Below are positions 41,172-48,893 of a stretch of DNA of 64,000 bases, piece by piece. Source of the DNA: WLJO01 sp945889085 (GTDB lineage: Bacteria > Actinomycetota > Acidimicrobiia > Acidimicrobiales > Ilumatobacteraceae); NCBI GenBank assembly GCA_945889085.1, contig CAMDBM010000011.1, positions 1 through 64,000 of the forward strand, read 5' to 3'. The position numbers were made by a program, and so were the translations under genes. Each line of letters begins with the position of its first letter. The first letter of the stretch is position 1. A model generated the notes under the pieces. The model was not told where the DNA came from. It made no database searches and saw only the letters and a list, made by a program, of their open reading frames with translations.

Positions 41172-41675
41172 TTATCGGGATTCGTCCCGGAGCGCGTCGA
41201 GTGCGGACCATCGTTCGTCACGGACCTCTGCGACGCAGGTACAGGGGGTTGAATTCCGGTCCGCGCCGCAGACCGGACAGAACCCGGCACAGTCCTCACG
41301 GCAGATCGGGGCGACCGGCGTATCGAGCAGAAGCGCTTCGCGAACCATCGGGCGGAGGTCGAGCTGGTCGTGTTCGAGCGGAAAGGCCTCCGGATTGGTC
41401 ACCTTCGCCTGGTAGATCTCCTGCACGGGCACCTCAAACGGGCCCCCCACGGGGGACAGACAGCGCCGGCACTCCCCCTTCCAGGTGGCATGCACCGTTC
41501 CCGCAACGACTACTCCGTCGCTCAGGACGTCAAGGCGAATGTTCACCTCGACCGCGCCCGGCGGCAGCCGGTCCTCGCTGATCCCGAGGGCCTCGATGGT
41601 CGATTCGAGCTGAAATGCTCGCTCCGTACCCGGCTTCCTCAGCAGCTCGGCAACGTTGAGAATGAGGCTGTTCAC
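41172..41675 (-). CDS. YceD / DUF177 family protein
   Basis: A 167-residue protein of the YceD family, conserved next to rpmF in bacteria and linked to large ribosomal RNA accumulation. The core is GTVHATWKGECRRCLSPVGGPFEVPVQEIY, followed by LEHDQLDLRPMVREALLLDTPVAPICREDCAGFCPVCGADRN with clustered Cys. The GTG at 41675 overlaps the upstream stop as GTGA. Confidence 0.9.
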   Translation of the reverse strand: MNSLILNVAELLRKPGTERAFQLESTIEALGISEDRLPPGAVEVNIRLDVLSDGVVVAGTVHATWKGECRRCLSPVGGPFEVPVQEIYQAKVTNPEAFPLEHDQLDLRPMVREALLLDTPVAPICREDCAGFCPVCGADRNSTPCTCVAEVRDERWSALDALRDESR

Positions 41676-42268
41676 CCACGGTCCTGGTCGAAGAAGCCCT
41701 TGCTGTGATCCTCGTCGGGTGCGGCAGCGACCGCCTCGACCTGCTTGGGTGCGAGCCCGAGCCGGTTCCGACCGGCCGCGACCGTGCGGCTCAGCTTGTC
41801 GAGCACGATCTCGAAGCTCGCGAGGCGCTGGTCGATGAAGTCCTCGGTCTCGTTGCGCTTGCGGCGGGCATCGGTCTCGGCCGCGTCCATCACCTGGCGA
41901 GCCCGGGATTCCGCCGCACGAACCACCTCGGTCCGTTGGACCATCCGCTCTGCCTGTTGGCGCCCGGCCTCGAGGATCTCGTCGGCCTCACGCCTGGTCT
42001 TGGCGAGGAACTCCTGACGCTCACGAAGCATCCACCGCGCGGTACGCAGATCTTCGGGCAGCCGCTCGACGGCTTCCTCGAGCAACTGGATGATCTCCTC
42101 CCGATCGATGCGGGGCGTTGACGACAGCGGGAAGGTCGGCGCCGTCGCGATGATGTCGACCACGCGACGCAGGAGGGTCTCGGAGTCGTTGGCGGCGTAG
42201 TGGTCCGGGCGGGGCTCGACGAACGCGTCGTCCTCGAACTCCTCGGCGTAACCGTCGTCGTAGGTCAT
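41672..42268 (-). CDS. DivIVA-like coiled-coil protein (SepIVA-type)
   Basis: A 198-residue cytosolic protein with an acidic N-terminus (TYDDGYAEEFEDDAFVE), a short DivIVA-like segment (SETLLRRVVDIIATAPTFPLSSTPRIDREEIIQLLEEAVERLPEDLRTARWML) and a long coiled coil rich in Glu and Arg. In mycobacteria the same position (next to the YceD gene, rnc and coaD genes) encodes SepIVA, which controls cell division and envelope extension. Assignment rests on this synteny and fold. The ATG at 42268 overlaps the coaD stop by four bases. Confidence 0.8.
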   Translation of the reverse strand: MTYDDGYAEEFEDDAFVEPRPDHYAANDSETLLRRVVDIIATAPTFPLSSTPRIDREEIIQLLEEAVERLPEDLRTARWMLRERQEFLAKTRREADEILEAGRQQAERMVQRTEVVRAAESRARQVMDAAETDARRKRNETEDFIDQRLASFEIVLDKLSRTVAAGRNRLGLAPKQVEAVAAAPDEDHSKGFFDQDRG

Positions 42269-42756
42269 GGGTTAGCCCTTCGTGCGGACAGTTGGGAAAG
42301 TCGGGATGCGACCGGCACGGGAACGAGCCGGGAGAGGTCGTGACCGTACTGCGCGATCTCCCGGATGTACCGGGAGGAGATGTATGACAGCTCCGGCGAG
42401 GCCGGAACGAACACCGTGCGGACACCGCCAACTAGGTGGTTCGTGAGCGCCATCTGCTGCTCGACGTCGAAATCGGTGGCGCTGCGCAGGCCCTTCACGA
42501 TGACATCTGCCCCGAACCGCACTGCGGCGTCGATCGCGAGGCCCGGGAACGACTCGACGCTGACACCGGGGCACCCAGCGAGGGACTCGGCGATCATCGT
42601 CTGGCGCTCGTCGAGCGTAAAGGCACCCGACGGCTTCGCCGGGTTGTGCATCGTGACGACCACGACGGTGCCGAACAACTCGAGCGCCTGCTCGATTACG
42701 TCGATGTGTCCGAGGTGGATGGGATCAAAACTCCCGGGGTACAGGGCGACCGACAT
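42265..42756 (-). CDS. coaD: Phosphopantetheine adenylyltransferase
   Basis: A 163-residue enzyme of coenzyme A synthesis. VALYPGSFDPIHLGHIDVIEQALELFG has the nucleotidylyltransferase HxGH motif; VIVKGLRSATDFDVEQQMALTNH and VFVPASPELSYISSRYIREIAQYGHDLSRLVP are diagnostic. The ATG at 42756 lies 10 bp after rsmD. Confidence 0.96.
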   Translation of the reverse strand: MSVALYPGSFDPIHLGHIDVIEQALELFGTVVVVTMHNPAKPSGAFTLDERQTMIAESLAGCPGVSVESFPGLAIDAAVRFGADVIVKGLRSATDFDVEQQMALTNHLVGGVRTVFVPASPELSYISSRYIREIAQYGHDLSRLVPVPVASRLSQLSARRANP

Positions 42757-42766
42757 CAGAGGCACG

Positions 42767-43300
42767 CTAGCCGTTCGACTCGGAGGATGCCCGGTGCAGC
42801 CACGTGATGACGGTGCGCCCGTAACGGCGGCTCCTCGCCACCTCCCAACCCGGCGGAGCAGGGATTTCCCGGTCGCTCTCGGCAACCACGGTCGCTGCAG
42901 AAACGCTGTCGAGGAGCGTTTCCCATGCCTCGAACAGGTACGGCGGATCGGCAATTACGAGGTCGACGGGGCCCAATTGACTCCCAATCTTTGCGGCGTC
43001 GCCGACCACGACGCGGGCCCGACCCACGAGACCGAGCGCTGCAAGGTTCGCCCGGATCGTCTCCACGGCAAGCCGGTCCCGTTCCACGAAGGTGCAGGTC
43101 CTTGCCCCCCGGGAGAGGGCCTCGATCCCCATCGCCCCGGACCCCGAGAACAGGTCGACCACCACGGCATCCTCGATGAGACCGGCACTGTCGAGGGCGT
43201 TGAACACCGCCTGTCGAACCTTGTCCGTCGTGGGCCGGGTGTCGTTGCCCGGCGGCGTGAGCAGACGACGACCACGAAGTTCTCCCGCCACAACACGCAT
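42767..43300 (-). CDS. rsmD: 16S rRNA (guanine966-N2)-methyltransferase
   Basis: A 177-residue methyltransferase. MRVVAGELRGRRLLTPPGNDTRPTTDKVRQAVFNAL, VVDLFSGSGAMGIEALSRGA (SAM) and LVIADPPYLFEAWE (catalytic DPPY) are diagnostic. It methylates 16S rRNA and heads the long minus-strand superoperon. The ATG at 43300 is chosen from homologous N-termini. It is divergent from the small zinc protein gene. Confidence 0.95.
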   Translation of the reverse strand: MRVVAGELRGRRLLTPPGNDTRPTTDKVRQAVFNALDSAGLIEDAVVVDLFSGSGAMGIEALSRGARTCTFVERDRLAVETIRANLAALGLVGRARVVVGDAAKIGSQLGPVDLVIADPPYLFEAWETLLDSVSAATVVAESDREIPAPPGWEVARSRRYGRTVITWLHRASSESNG

Positions 43301-43333
43301 GGCCGACGAGGATACGTCTGGCAGGATGCTGCC

Positions 43334-43513
43334 GTGCCGGCACCCGAGGAGATCATCATCTGTGTGGACTGCGGCGGGCGCTGCCATCTCCTCACCCACG
43401 CCCGGGAGGACGGCCAGTGGCTGCCCGGTGACCTCGTTACGTATCGGTGCGAGGAATGCCGGGACCGCTGGGACCTCGTGCTGCCCGACGACTGGGACAG
43501 CGACCCCGAGTAG
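43334..43513 (+). CDS. Small zinc-ribbon-like protein
   Basis: A 59-residue protein read from a GTG: PAPEEIIICVDCGGRCHLLT, then DLVTYRCEECRDRWDLVLPDD. Two Cys-x2-Cys pairs (VDCGGRC is CxxxC, RCEEC is CxxC) suggest zinc binding. Function unknown. CAGGAT lies six bases before the GTG and there is no Shine-Dalgarno, so it is probably leaderless. Divergent from rsmD. Confidence 0.65.
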   Translation: MPAPEEIIICVDCGGRCHLLTHAREDGQWLPGDLVTYRCEECRDRWDLVLPDDWDSDPE

Positions 43514-44131
43514 TTACTCGCAGGGGGCGCCGGGCTCGGGTGTCTGCGGGCCCTGCTCGAAGTACGAGACAAATTCGGCCAGACGGGCGTCCTCGGCCGA
43601 CGGCAGCATGAGTTGTTGGCCCCATGCCGACGCAACCACCGGGGACGGCAGGCCAACGAATGGCGACACGAACACGTGCGTACGACCCTCAACCAAGCCC
43701 TTGAGCAGCGCCACCTCGCCGGCAGCGAGATCGGGCGCGTAGGTAACCCACACTGCTCCGTGCTCCATCGAGTGCACACCGCGCTCGGTCTGAATCGGTG
43801 CGTCGTAGTACCCGCAGGTCTGCCAGGTCGGGCTGTGCGGCCCGCCAACCGGCGGCACCTGCCCATAGGTCACCGGATCCGACGTGTGCTCCTGCAGCAG
43901 ACCCGCATACGACTTGGTGCCCTCCGGCGGGCCACCCGGAACGCTGTCTGCGGACGCAGGGGTCTGCGTGTCTACCGGTATCGCTGCTGCCGAATCGGCT
44001 GGTGCCTTCACCGTGGTGGGGGTTTGACCAGCTGACCCGGAGCCGCCGCAGGCCGTCAGCACTGCTGCGGCGAGGACGAGGGCGAGCGGCGGCGCAGAGC
44101 AACGGAGTGCAGAAGTTAGGCGACGGTTCAC
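43514..44131 (-). CDS. DUF3105 lipoprotein
   Basis: A 205-residue exported protein. The signal peptide ends in the lipobox LTACG (about residues 25-29). The mature part holds the DUF3105 core: PVTYGQVPPVGGPHSPTWQTCGYYDAPIQTERGVHSMEHGAVWVTYAPDL, with conserved His and Cys residues that may bind metal. Function is unknown. The start is a GTG directly preceded by AGGGAG. Confidence 0.85.
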   Translation of the reverse strand: MNRRLTSALRCSAPPLALVLAAAVLTACGGSGSAGQTPTTVKAPADSAAAIPVDTQTPASADSVPGGPPEGTKSYAGLLQEHTSDPVTYGQVPPVGGPHSPTWQTCGYYDAPIQTERGVHSMEHGAVWVTYAPDLAAGEVALLKGLVEGRTHVFVSPFVGLPSPVVASAWGQQLMLPSAEDARLAEFVSYFEQGPQTPEPGAPCE

Positions 44132-44214
44132 CTCCCTAGTCTCTCGCGCGCGTGACGGAATCCAACGACAGGTGACCGACCGCGAACAGGGTCGATCACT
44201 AGTGTGGTTGGGCG

Positions 44215-45315
44215 ATGTCAGAGCCCACCACTACCGAGACGGCGATCCCCGACAGTCGACTCTCGCCGGCGCAGTGGAGGCTCACCCGTAGAGCCGCATT
44301 TGTGGTCTACGCGGCGCTCGTAGCGGTCCAGCTCACCGCCGGGATCCCACCACTCGACCCGGGCCTACCCGTCAGCCCGATCATCCTGCTCGGCTGGTTC
44401 GGCCTGGCGAGCGCGATCTGGTCCCTCGGCCGCGACCGACGCGAACTCGTCTATGCGCTAATCGGTTGGGGAAGCCTCGCGGTCGCCATCCGCCTGTACT
44501 CGGCCACCCGTGGTGTGGTCGACAACTGGTGGGGAAGCCCGGTGTCCGTCCCGGGTCATCCATCAACCATCCCCGAGCAGTCCGTCACGAATGCCCGCTG
44601 GGTGATCTCCATCGATCGCGTCATCGGCTTCGGCAACAACCCGTCACAGTGGCTGCAACGCCACCTGTATCTCTCCGGCAACGAACGTGGCGCCCGCTGG
44701 GAAGTGGTGACTGCCCTCACGTACATGTCGCACTTCTTCGTGGTCTACGTCGTGGCCATCGTGCAGTGGCTGCGCGATCGGCGCGAGTGGCTTCGCTGGG
44801 TGCTCACGCTCTCGACCATGATGCTGCTCGGCGTAATTCTCTACATGCTCGTTCCCACAGCCCCGCCGTGGCTCGCAGCACCCATGGAGCTCGTGGGGCC
44901 GGTGAACCGTGTCGGCACGCGTTCGCTCCACTACCTCCACCTCAACTTCGCGGACCGTCTCTGGAAGAAGGGAGCAGCCAGCACCAACGAGGTTGCTGCG
45001 TTCCCGTCGCTCCACTTCGGCTTCACCGTCATGGTGTCGATGTATTTCTGGAAACGCGCTCGGCCGTGGCTGAAGGGCGTGCTCGTTGCGTACCCACTGC
45101 TCATGGGGTTCACGCTCGTGTACAGCGGCGAGCACTACGTGTTCGACTGCGTAGCGGGTGCAGCGCTCGCCTACGTCGTGGTGTGGCTCAACCGGCGCTA
45201 CATGCCGAGGCTGTTCCCGAAACTCCTTGGCCCGACCAAACCGTCCGACGGAACTGTCACTTCACCGTTCACTGACGAACCAACCACGCAAGCAAAACCG
45301 ACTATCTCCACCTGA
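44215..45315 (+). CDS. PAP2-superfamily membrane phosphatase / phosphotransferase
   Basis: A 366-residue integral membrane protein with about six to seven helices. The PAP2 motifs are present: FPSLHFGF (about 263-270) with the first catalytic His, and YSGEHYVFDCVAGA (about 303-316) with the second His and Asp. An earlier KxxxxxxRP motif is not evident, as in inositol-phosphorylceramide-synthase-like members. The reaction may be lipid phosphate dephosphorylation or head-group transfer. It is convergent with the M15 peptidase. TAGTGT ends nine bases before the ATG. Confidence 0.82.
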   Translation: MSEPTTTETAIPDSRLSPAQWRLTRRAAFVVYAALVAVQLTAGIPPLDPGLPVSPIILLGWFGLASAIWSLGRDRRELVYALIGWGSLAVAIRLYSATRGVVDNWWGSPVSVPGHPSTIPEQSVTNARWVISIDRVIGFGNNPSQWLQRHLYLSGNERGARWEVVTALTYMSHFFVVYVVAIVQWLRDRREWLRWVLTLSTMMLLGVILYMLVPTAPPWLAAPMELVGPVNRVGTRSLHYLHLNFADRLWKKGAASTNEVAAFPSLHFGFTVMVSMYFWKRARPWLKGVLVAYPLLMGFTLVYSGEHYVFDCVAGAALAYVVVWLNRRYMPRLFPKLLGPTKPSDGTVTSPFTDEPTTQAKPTIST

Positions 45316-45348
45316 CCGGAACGCTTCTGCCGGCAATCCGTCACCGCA

Positions 45349-46608
45349 TCAACCAGCGGGCATCAACACACGGGTAGGGCACCTGTCGCCGGGCCGTGAC
45401 GGGTGACGGTCGCGACGCTCCCCGACCCATTCGAAGTGCATTCCGTCCGGGACGAGGAAGTTGCCTCCCCAGGCAAAGCCGTGGCTCCGAAAGATCTGCA
45501 CTACTGCGCAGGGCAGCCGAGGAGCGCAGCCGACGCAATTGGTGGTGGGATTCAGATCAATCGCGGCACCCCACGTGTGGCGGGAAACGGTGCCCCCCTT
45601 TCCACCCAGAACGGTCCGGGCCCTCCGTGGTTGGTAGCACCCCCCTGTGTTGTCCGTGTCCCTCGTATCGATTACCGAAGCCAGACCAGCCACAGTGAGT
45701 TCGTCAAATGCTGCCTGGGCCGCCCGTGCGACCACGGCATTGCAGTGGGTGCTGAACCTCCGTCCGCCGACACGGAACACCGCGGGAATGATGTTCGCCG
45801 ACCTCCAGGAGTCCGGAACTGCCAGCGCATTCGCGCCGCGACTGGGCACTTCCCCCAGTAAGGAGTCCAGATCACGCGTATCGAGGATCTCGTCGGCGAA
45901 CCGGCGATCCCACGTCCGAACCGGGCGAACCCGGTGTCGCGCAAAGAATCGAGCAAACCCCACAAAAAACGAATCGATCGACTCCCTCGAGGGCAGCCCA
46001 TAGATGATCACGGACGCATGACGGCGAACACCCATGTATCGCGCTGTCGTCTGGCTGAACAGCAGATCGCTCGGCAGTGAACCCGACACAGCACCGAGCC
46101 GCAGCCGCAACGTACGCTGGTTCCAACTGACGATAGTGAGCATGTCCCCCACCAGAGCGCCGCGTCGGCGAGCGGTGGCGGCGTCCATGACGACTTCCCC
46201 CTTTGCGAGCGCAGTACCGACCTCCGGGCCGAACAGTGTCTCGCCGGCAGCGATGCCGATCGATCGGAAGGTCACACGGTAGGAAAAGCCCGCAGGTGCC
46301 CCAAAGATTTTCTCCCCGTTTCGTCTGATCCGAAGGAGATCCAAGGTGCCACCGTCGATCACCGCTGCCCGGCCTCCCACCCTCGACGCAGCGTTTTGTG
46401 CCACGGCGATCACCCTGTCGCTGATCGGACCCGAGGCGTCCATCCACACCCAGTCCGCCGCCATCCCTCCGGCCGTACTCGAGTTGGAGTCTCGACTCTG
46501 GACGGGCAATGGGCGGGCAATCGCCGGGAACGACGTGGCGCTCAACGAAACAACGACAATGACCCCAGATACCAGCACTCTCACGAACGACCGCCAGATG
46601 CAACGCAC
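45349..46608 (-). CDS. Exported M15-family D-Ala-D-Ala carboxypeptidase-like protein with N-terminal MacB-like domain
   Basis: A 419-residue protein. The signal peptide (about 1-32) is followed by a domain (about 60-205) resembling the extracytoplasmic MacB/FtsX core of ABC permeases: GGTLDLLRIRRNGEKIFGAPAGFSYRV and KGEVVMDAATARRRGALVGDMLTIVS. The C-terminal M15 peptidase follows, with zinc ligands in SRHTWGAAIDLNP (His344, Asp351) and PDGMHFEWVG (His391, Glu393). It should cut peptidoglycan stem peptides. The GTG at 46608 has AAGGAG five bases upstream, so longer starts are rejected. No ABC transporter gene is adjacent. Confidence 0.82.
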   Translation of the reverse strand: MRCIWRSFVRVLVSGVIVVVSLSATSFPAIARPLPVQSRDSNSSTAGGMAADWVWMDASGPISDRVIAVAQNAASRVGGRAAVIDGGTLDLLRIRRNGEKIFGAPAGFSYRVTFRSIGIAAGETLFGPEVGTALAKGEVVMDAATARRRGALVGDMLTIVSWNQRTLRLRLGAVSGSLPSDLLFSQTTARYMGVRRHASVIIYGLPSRESIDSFFVGFARFFARHRVRPVRTWDRRFADEILDTRDLDSLLGEVPSRGANALAVPDSWRSANIIPAVFRVGGRRFSTHCNAVVARAAQAAFDELTVAGLASVIDTRDTDNTGGCYQPRRARTVLGGKGGTVSRHTWGAAIDLNPTTNCVGCAPRLPCAVVQIFRSHGFAWGGNFLVPDGMHFEWVGERRDRHPSRPGDRCPTRVLMPAG

Positions 46609-46653
46609 AGCAGCTCCTTGGATCCAGTCGGCGTCGGAATCATCAGTTAGGCC

Positions 46654-46704
46654 CGATGGCCCTTTACTATCAATACCAACCCCAACCATTAACTCCAACT
46701 CCGA
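46654..46704 (-). promoter_or_regulatory. Possible promoter of the M15 peptidase gene
   Basis: On the minus strand TTGGAG, a 17-bp AT-leaning spacer and TATTGA lie about 50-100 bp upstream of the start, in a stretch visibly lower in GC than its surroundings. Exact ends are approximate. Confidence 0.4.
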
Positions 46705-46754
46705 TTCCCGATCGCCCGGCGTCAAACGTGGTGCCGATGAATTCGCGAGCCCGC

Positions 46755-48890
46755 TCAGCCCTTGAACAGGAACGCTTCGTCCTCGCTCGTGAACAGCAGC
46801 GAGAGTTCGTCCACCAGCGCCGGCTGACTCCGAAGCGTCGGGTCCGCGTCAACGATCTCGAACGCCGCCTGACGGGCGAGCGCAACAAGTTCTTTGTCCC
46901 TCCGCAGGGACGCAAGCTTCAGATCGCTGCGGCCTTTCTGCGACGTGTTCATGATCGTTCCCTCACCGCGCAGCTCGAGGTCCGCTTCCGCCAGTTCGAA
47001 CCCGTCGGTTGACGCAACGAGCGCCTCTACTCTCGGGTTGCCATCTTCCTGGGGCGCTGTGACGAGCCAGCATCGCGAACGGTGCGCGCCCCGGCCGACG
47101 CGTCCGCGCAGCTGGTGCAGCTGCGCAATGCCGAAACGATCGGCGTCGAGGATCGCCATCACCGTGGCGTTCGGCACGTCGACCCCCACCTCGATCACCG
47201 TGGTGGCAACGAGCACGTCAATCTCCCGGCGCCGGAACTGCTCCATGACGGTTTCCTTCTCCGCCGAGCCAAGCCTGCCGTGCAACAGGCCGATGCGCAG
47301 ACCGACCAGTTCCTGCAGGCGCAGGCGCTCGAACGTCTGCTCCGCCGACGCCACCTCGAGCTTCTCGCTCTCGTCGATCAGCGGGCACACCACATACGCC
47401 TGGCGCCCGGCCGTCACCTCCTCACGGATGTCCACCCACACCGCCATCTCGTCGAGCGGTCCGTTGGCCCAGTGCGTCACGATCTCGGTACGTCCGGCCG
47501 GCTTCTCGTCGAGCACGCTCACGTCGAGATCGCCGTACACCGTCATCGCCGCAGTGCGCGGGATCGGCGTAGCGGTCATGACCAGCACGTCGGGCACGGT
47601 TCCATCGGGGTTGTCCGCTTCGCCCTTGGCCCGCAGCATCGCCCGTTGCTCCACGCCGAAGCGGTGTTGCTCGTCCACCACCACGACCCCGAGGTGGCGG
47701 AAGCGAACACCCTCCTGGATGAGCGCGTGGGTACCGATGACGAGATCCACCGAGCCGTCGACGAGGCCCGCAAGAACCTCACGGCGCTCTGCCCCGGTTA
47801 CCCGGTTGGTCAGAAGTTCCACACGAAGGGGTCGGTTGCCGAACAGGTTGCTCGGGTCCCCCACCTCGAGACCGTCGAGGAGACTGCGGATACCGGCGTG
47901 ATGCTGATCGGCGAGCACTTCGGTGGGTGCCATGAGCGCACCCTGATGACCGCCCTGCACCGCAACGAGCAGCGCAGAGACCGCAACGACCGTCTTGCCC
48001 GCTCCCACATCGCCCTGCAGCAGACGGTGCATTGCGTGTGGCGCTGCCAGGTCCCCGGTGATCTCGTCGATCGCCCGCTGCTGGGCACCTGTGAGCGAAT
48101 ACGGAAGGTTCGCATGGAACTGCTCGACGAGCCCGCCGTCGAGGCGATGGCGGATACCGATCGCATCGCGCTCCATGGCGCGTTTGCGCATCACGAGCAC
48201 CAGTTGCACGCGCAACAACTCGTCGAAGGCGAGACGACGTCGCGCCGCCTCTTTTTCCTTCATCGTCTCGGGGAGGTGGATCGACCGGAAGGCCTCGTCA
48301 CGGACCATCAGCCCCAGGCCGGAGCGGATGCCCTCCGGCACCGGATCGAGGATCCCCCGCTCGCGACAGCGGTCCAACGCGTTCTCGATCCAGCCCGCGA
48401 GCTCCCACGTATTCAGTTGGGCCTTCTCGCTCTGGGGATAGATCGGCACGATGCGCCCGGTCCGGTCGCCCACGAGGTCCACGACCGGGTTCGTCATCTG
48501 CAGGCCGCCGCGATAATTCTCGGGGCGGCCGAACAGCACGATGTTGAGCCCCTCGCGCAACTGCCGCTCGCGCCACGCCTGGTTGAAGAAGACGATGTGC
48601 AGCCGACCGCTGCCATCTCCAACCGTTGCCGTCACCATCTTGCGATGGTTCTTGAGCGATCGGCTCGCAACCTCACGAACGGTCACCAGCACTAGTGCTT
48701 CCTCACCGACGACCAGATCGCCCACGCGGGCCTCGTTCGTTCGATCGATCCAGCGGCGCGGATACGTGGTGACGAGGTCCAGCACGGTCTCGATGCCGAC
48801 GTCGCGCAGCGCCACCCGGCGCTTGTCACCGACCCCTTTGATGCGCTCGACGTCGATGAGGGCAAGGTCGCGGAACGACAGCCCAGTCAC
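46755..48890 (-). CDS. recG: ATP-dependent DNA helicase RecG
   Basis: A 711-residue fork-reversal helicase. The wedge/OB domain occupies the N-terminus (IKGVGDKRRVALRDVGIETVLDLVTTYPRRWID). The helicase core follows with LLQGDVGAGKTVVAVSAL (motif I), VVVDEQHRFGVEQR (II), LVMTATPIPRTAAM (III), TVIEVGVDVPNATVMAI and QLHQLRGRVGRGAHRSRCWLV (VI). It starts at a GTG three bases after the upstream stop codon and is probably cotranscribed with the FakA-like gene. Confidence 0.96.
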   Translation of the reverse strand: MTGLSFRDLALIDVERIKGVGDKRRVALRDVGIETVLDLVTTYPRRWIDRTNEARVGDLVVGEEALVLVTVREVASRSLKNHRKMVTATVGDGSGRLHIVFFNQAWRERQLREGLNIVLFGRPENYRGGLQMTNPVVDLVGDRTGRIVPIYPQSEKAQLNTWELAGWIENALDRCRERGILDPVPEGIRSGLGLMVRDEAFRSIHLPETMKEKEAARRRLAFDELLRVQLVLVMRKRAMERDAIGIRHRLDGGLVEQFHANLPYSLTGAQQRAIDEITGDLAAPHAMHRLLQGDVGAGKTVVAVSALLVAVQGGHQGALMAPTEVLADQHHAGIRSLLDGLEVGDPSNLFGNRPLRVELLTNRVTGAERREVLAGLVDGSVDLVIGTHALIQEGVRFRHLGVVVVDEQHRFGVEQRAMLRAKGEADNPDGTVPDVLVMTATPIPRTAAMTVYGDLDVSVLDEKPAGRTEIVTHWANGPLDEMAVWVDIREEVTAGRQAYVVCPLIDESEKLEVASAEQTFERLRLQELVGLRIGLLHGRLGSAEKETVMEQFRRREIDVLVATTVIEVGVDVPNATVMAILDADRFGIAQLHQLRGRVGRGAHRSRCWLVTAPQEDGNPRVEALVASTDGFELAEADLELRGEGTIMNTSQKGRSDLKLASLRRDKELVALARQAAFEIVDADPTLRSQPALVDELSLLFTSEDEAFLFKG

Positions 48891-48893
48891 GTG

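Noticed and set aside
47082..48695. A 537-codon plus-strand frame opposite recG
   Set aside because: Antisense to recG, no start signals or motifs.
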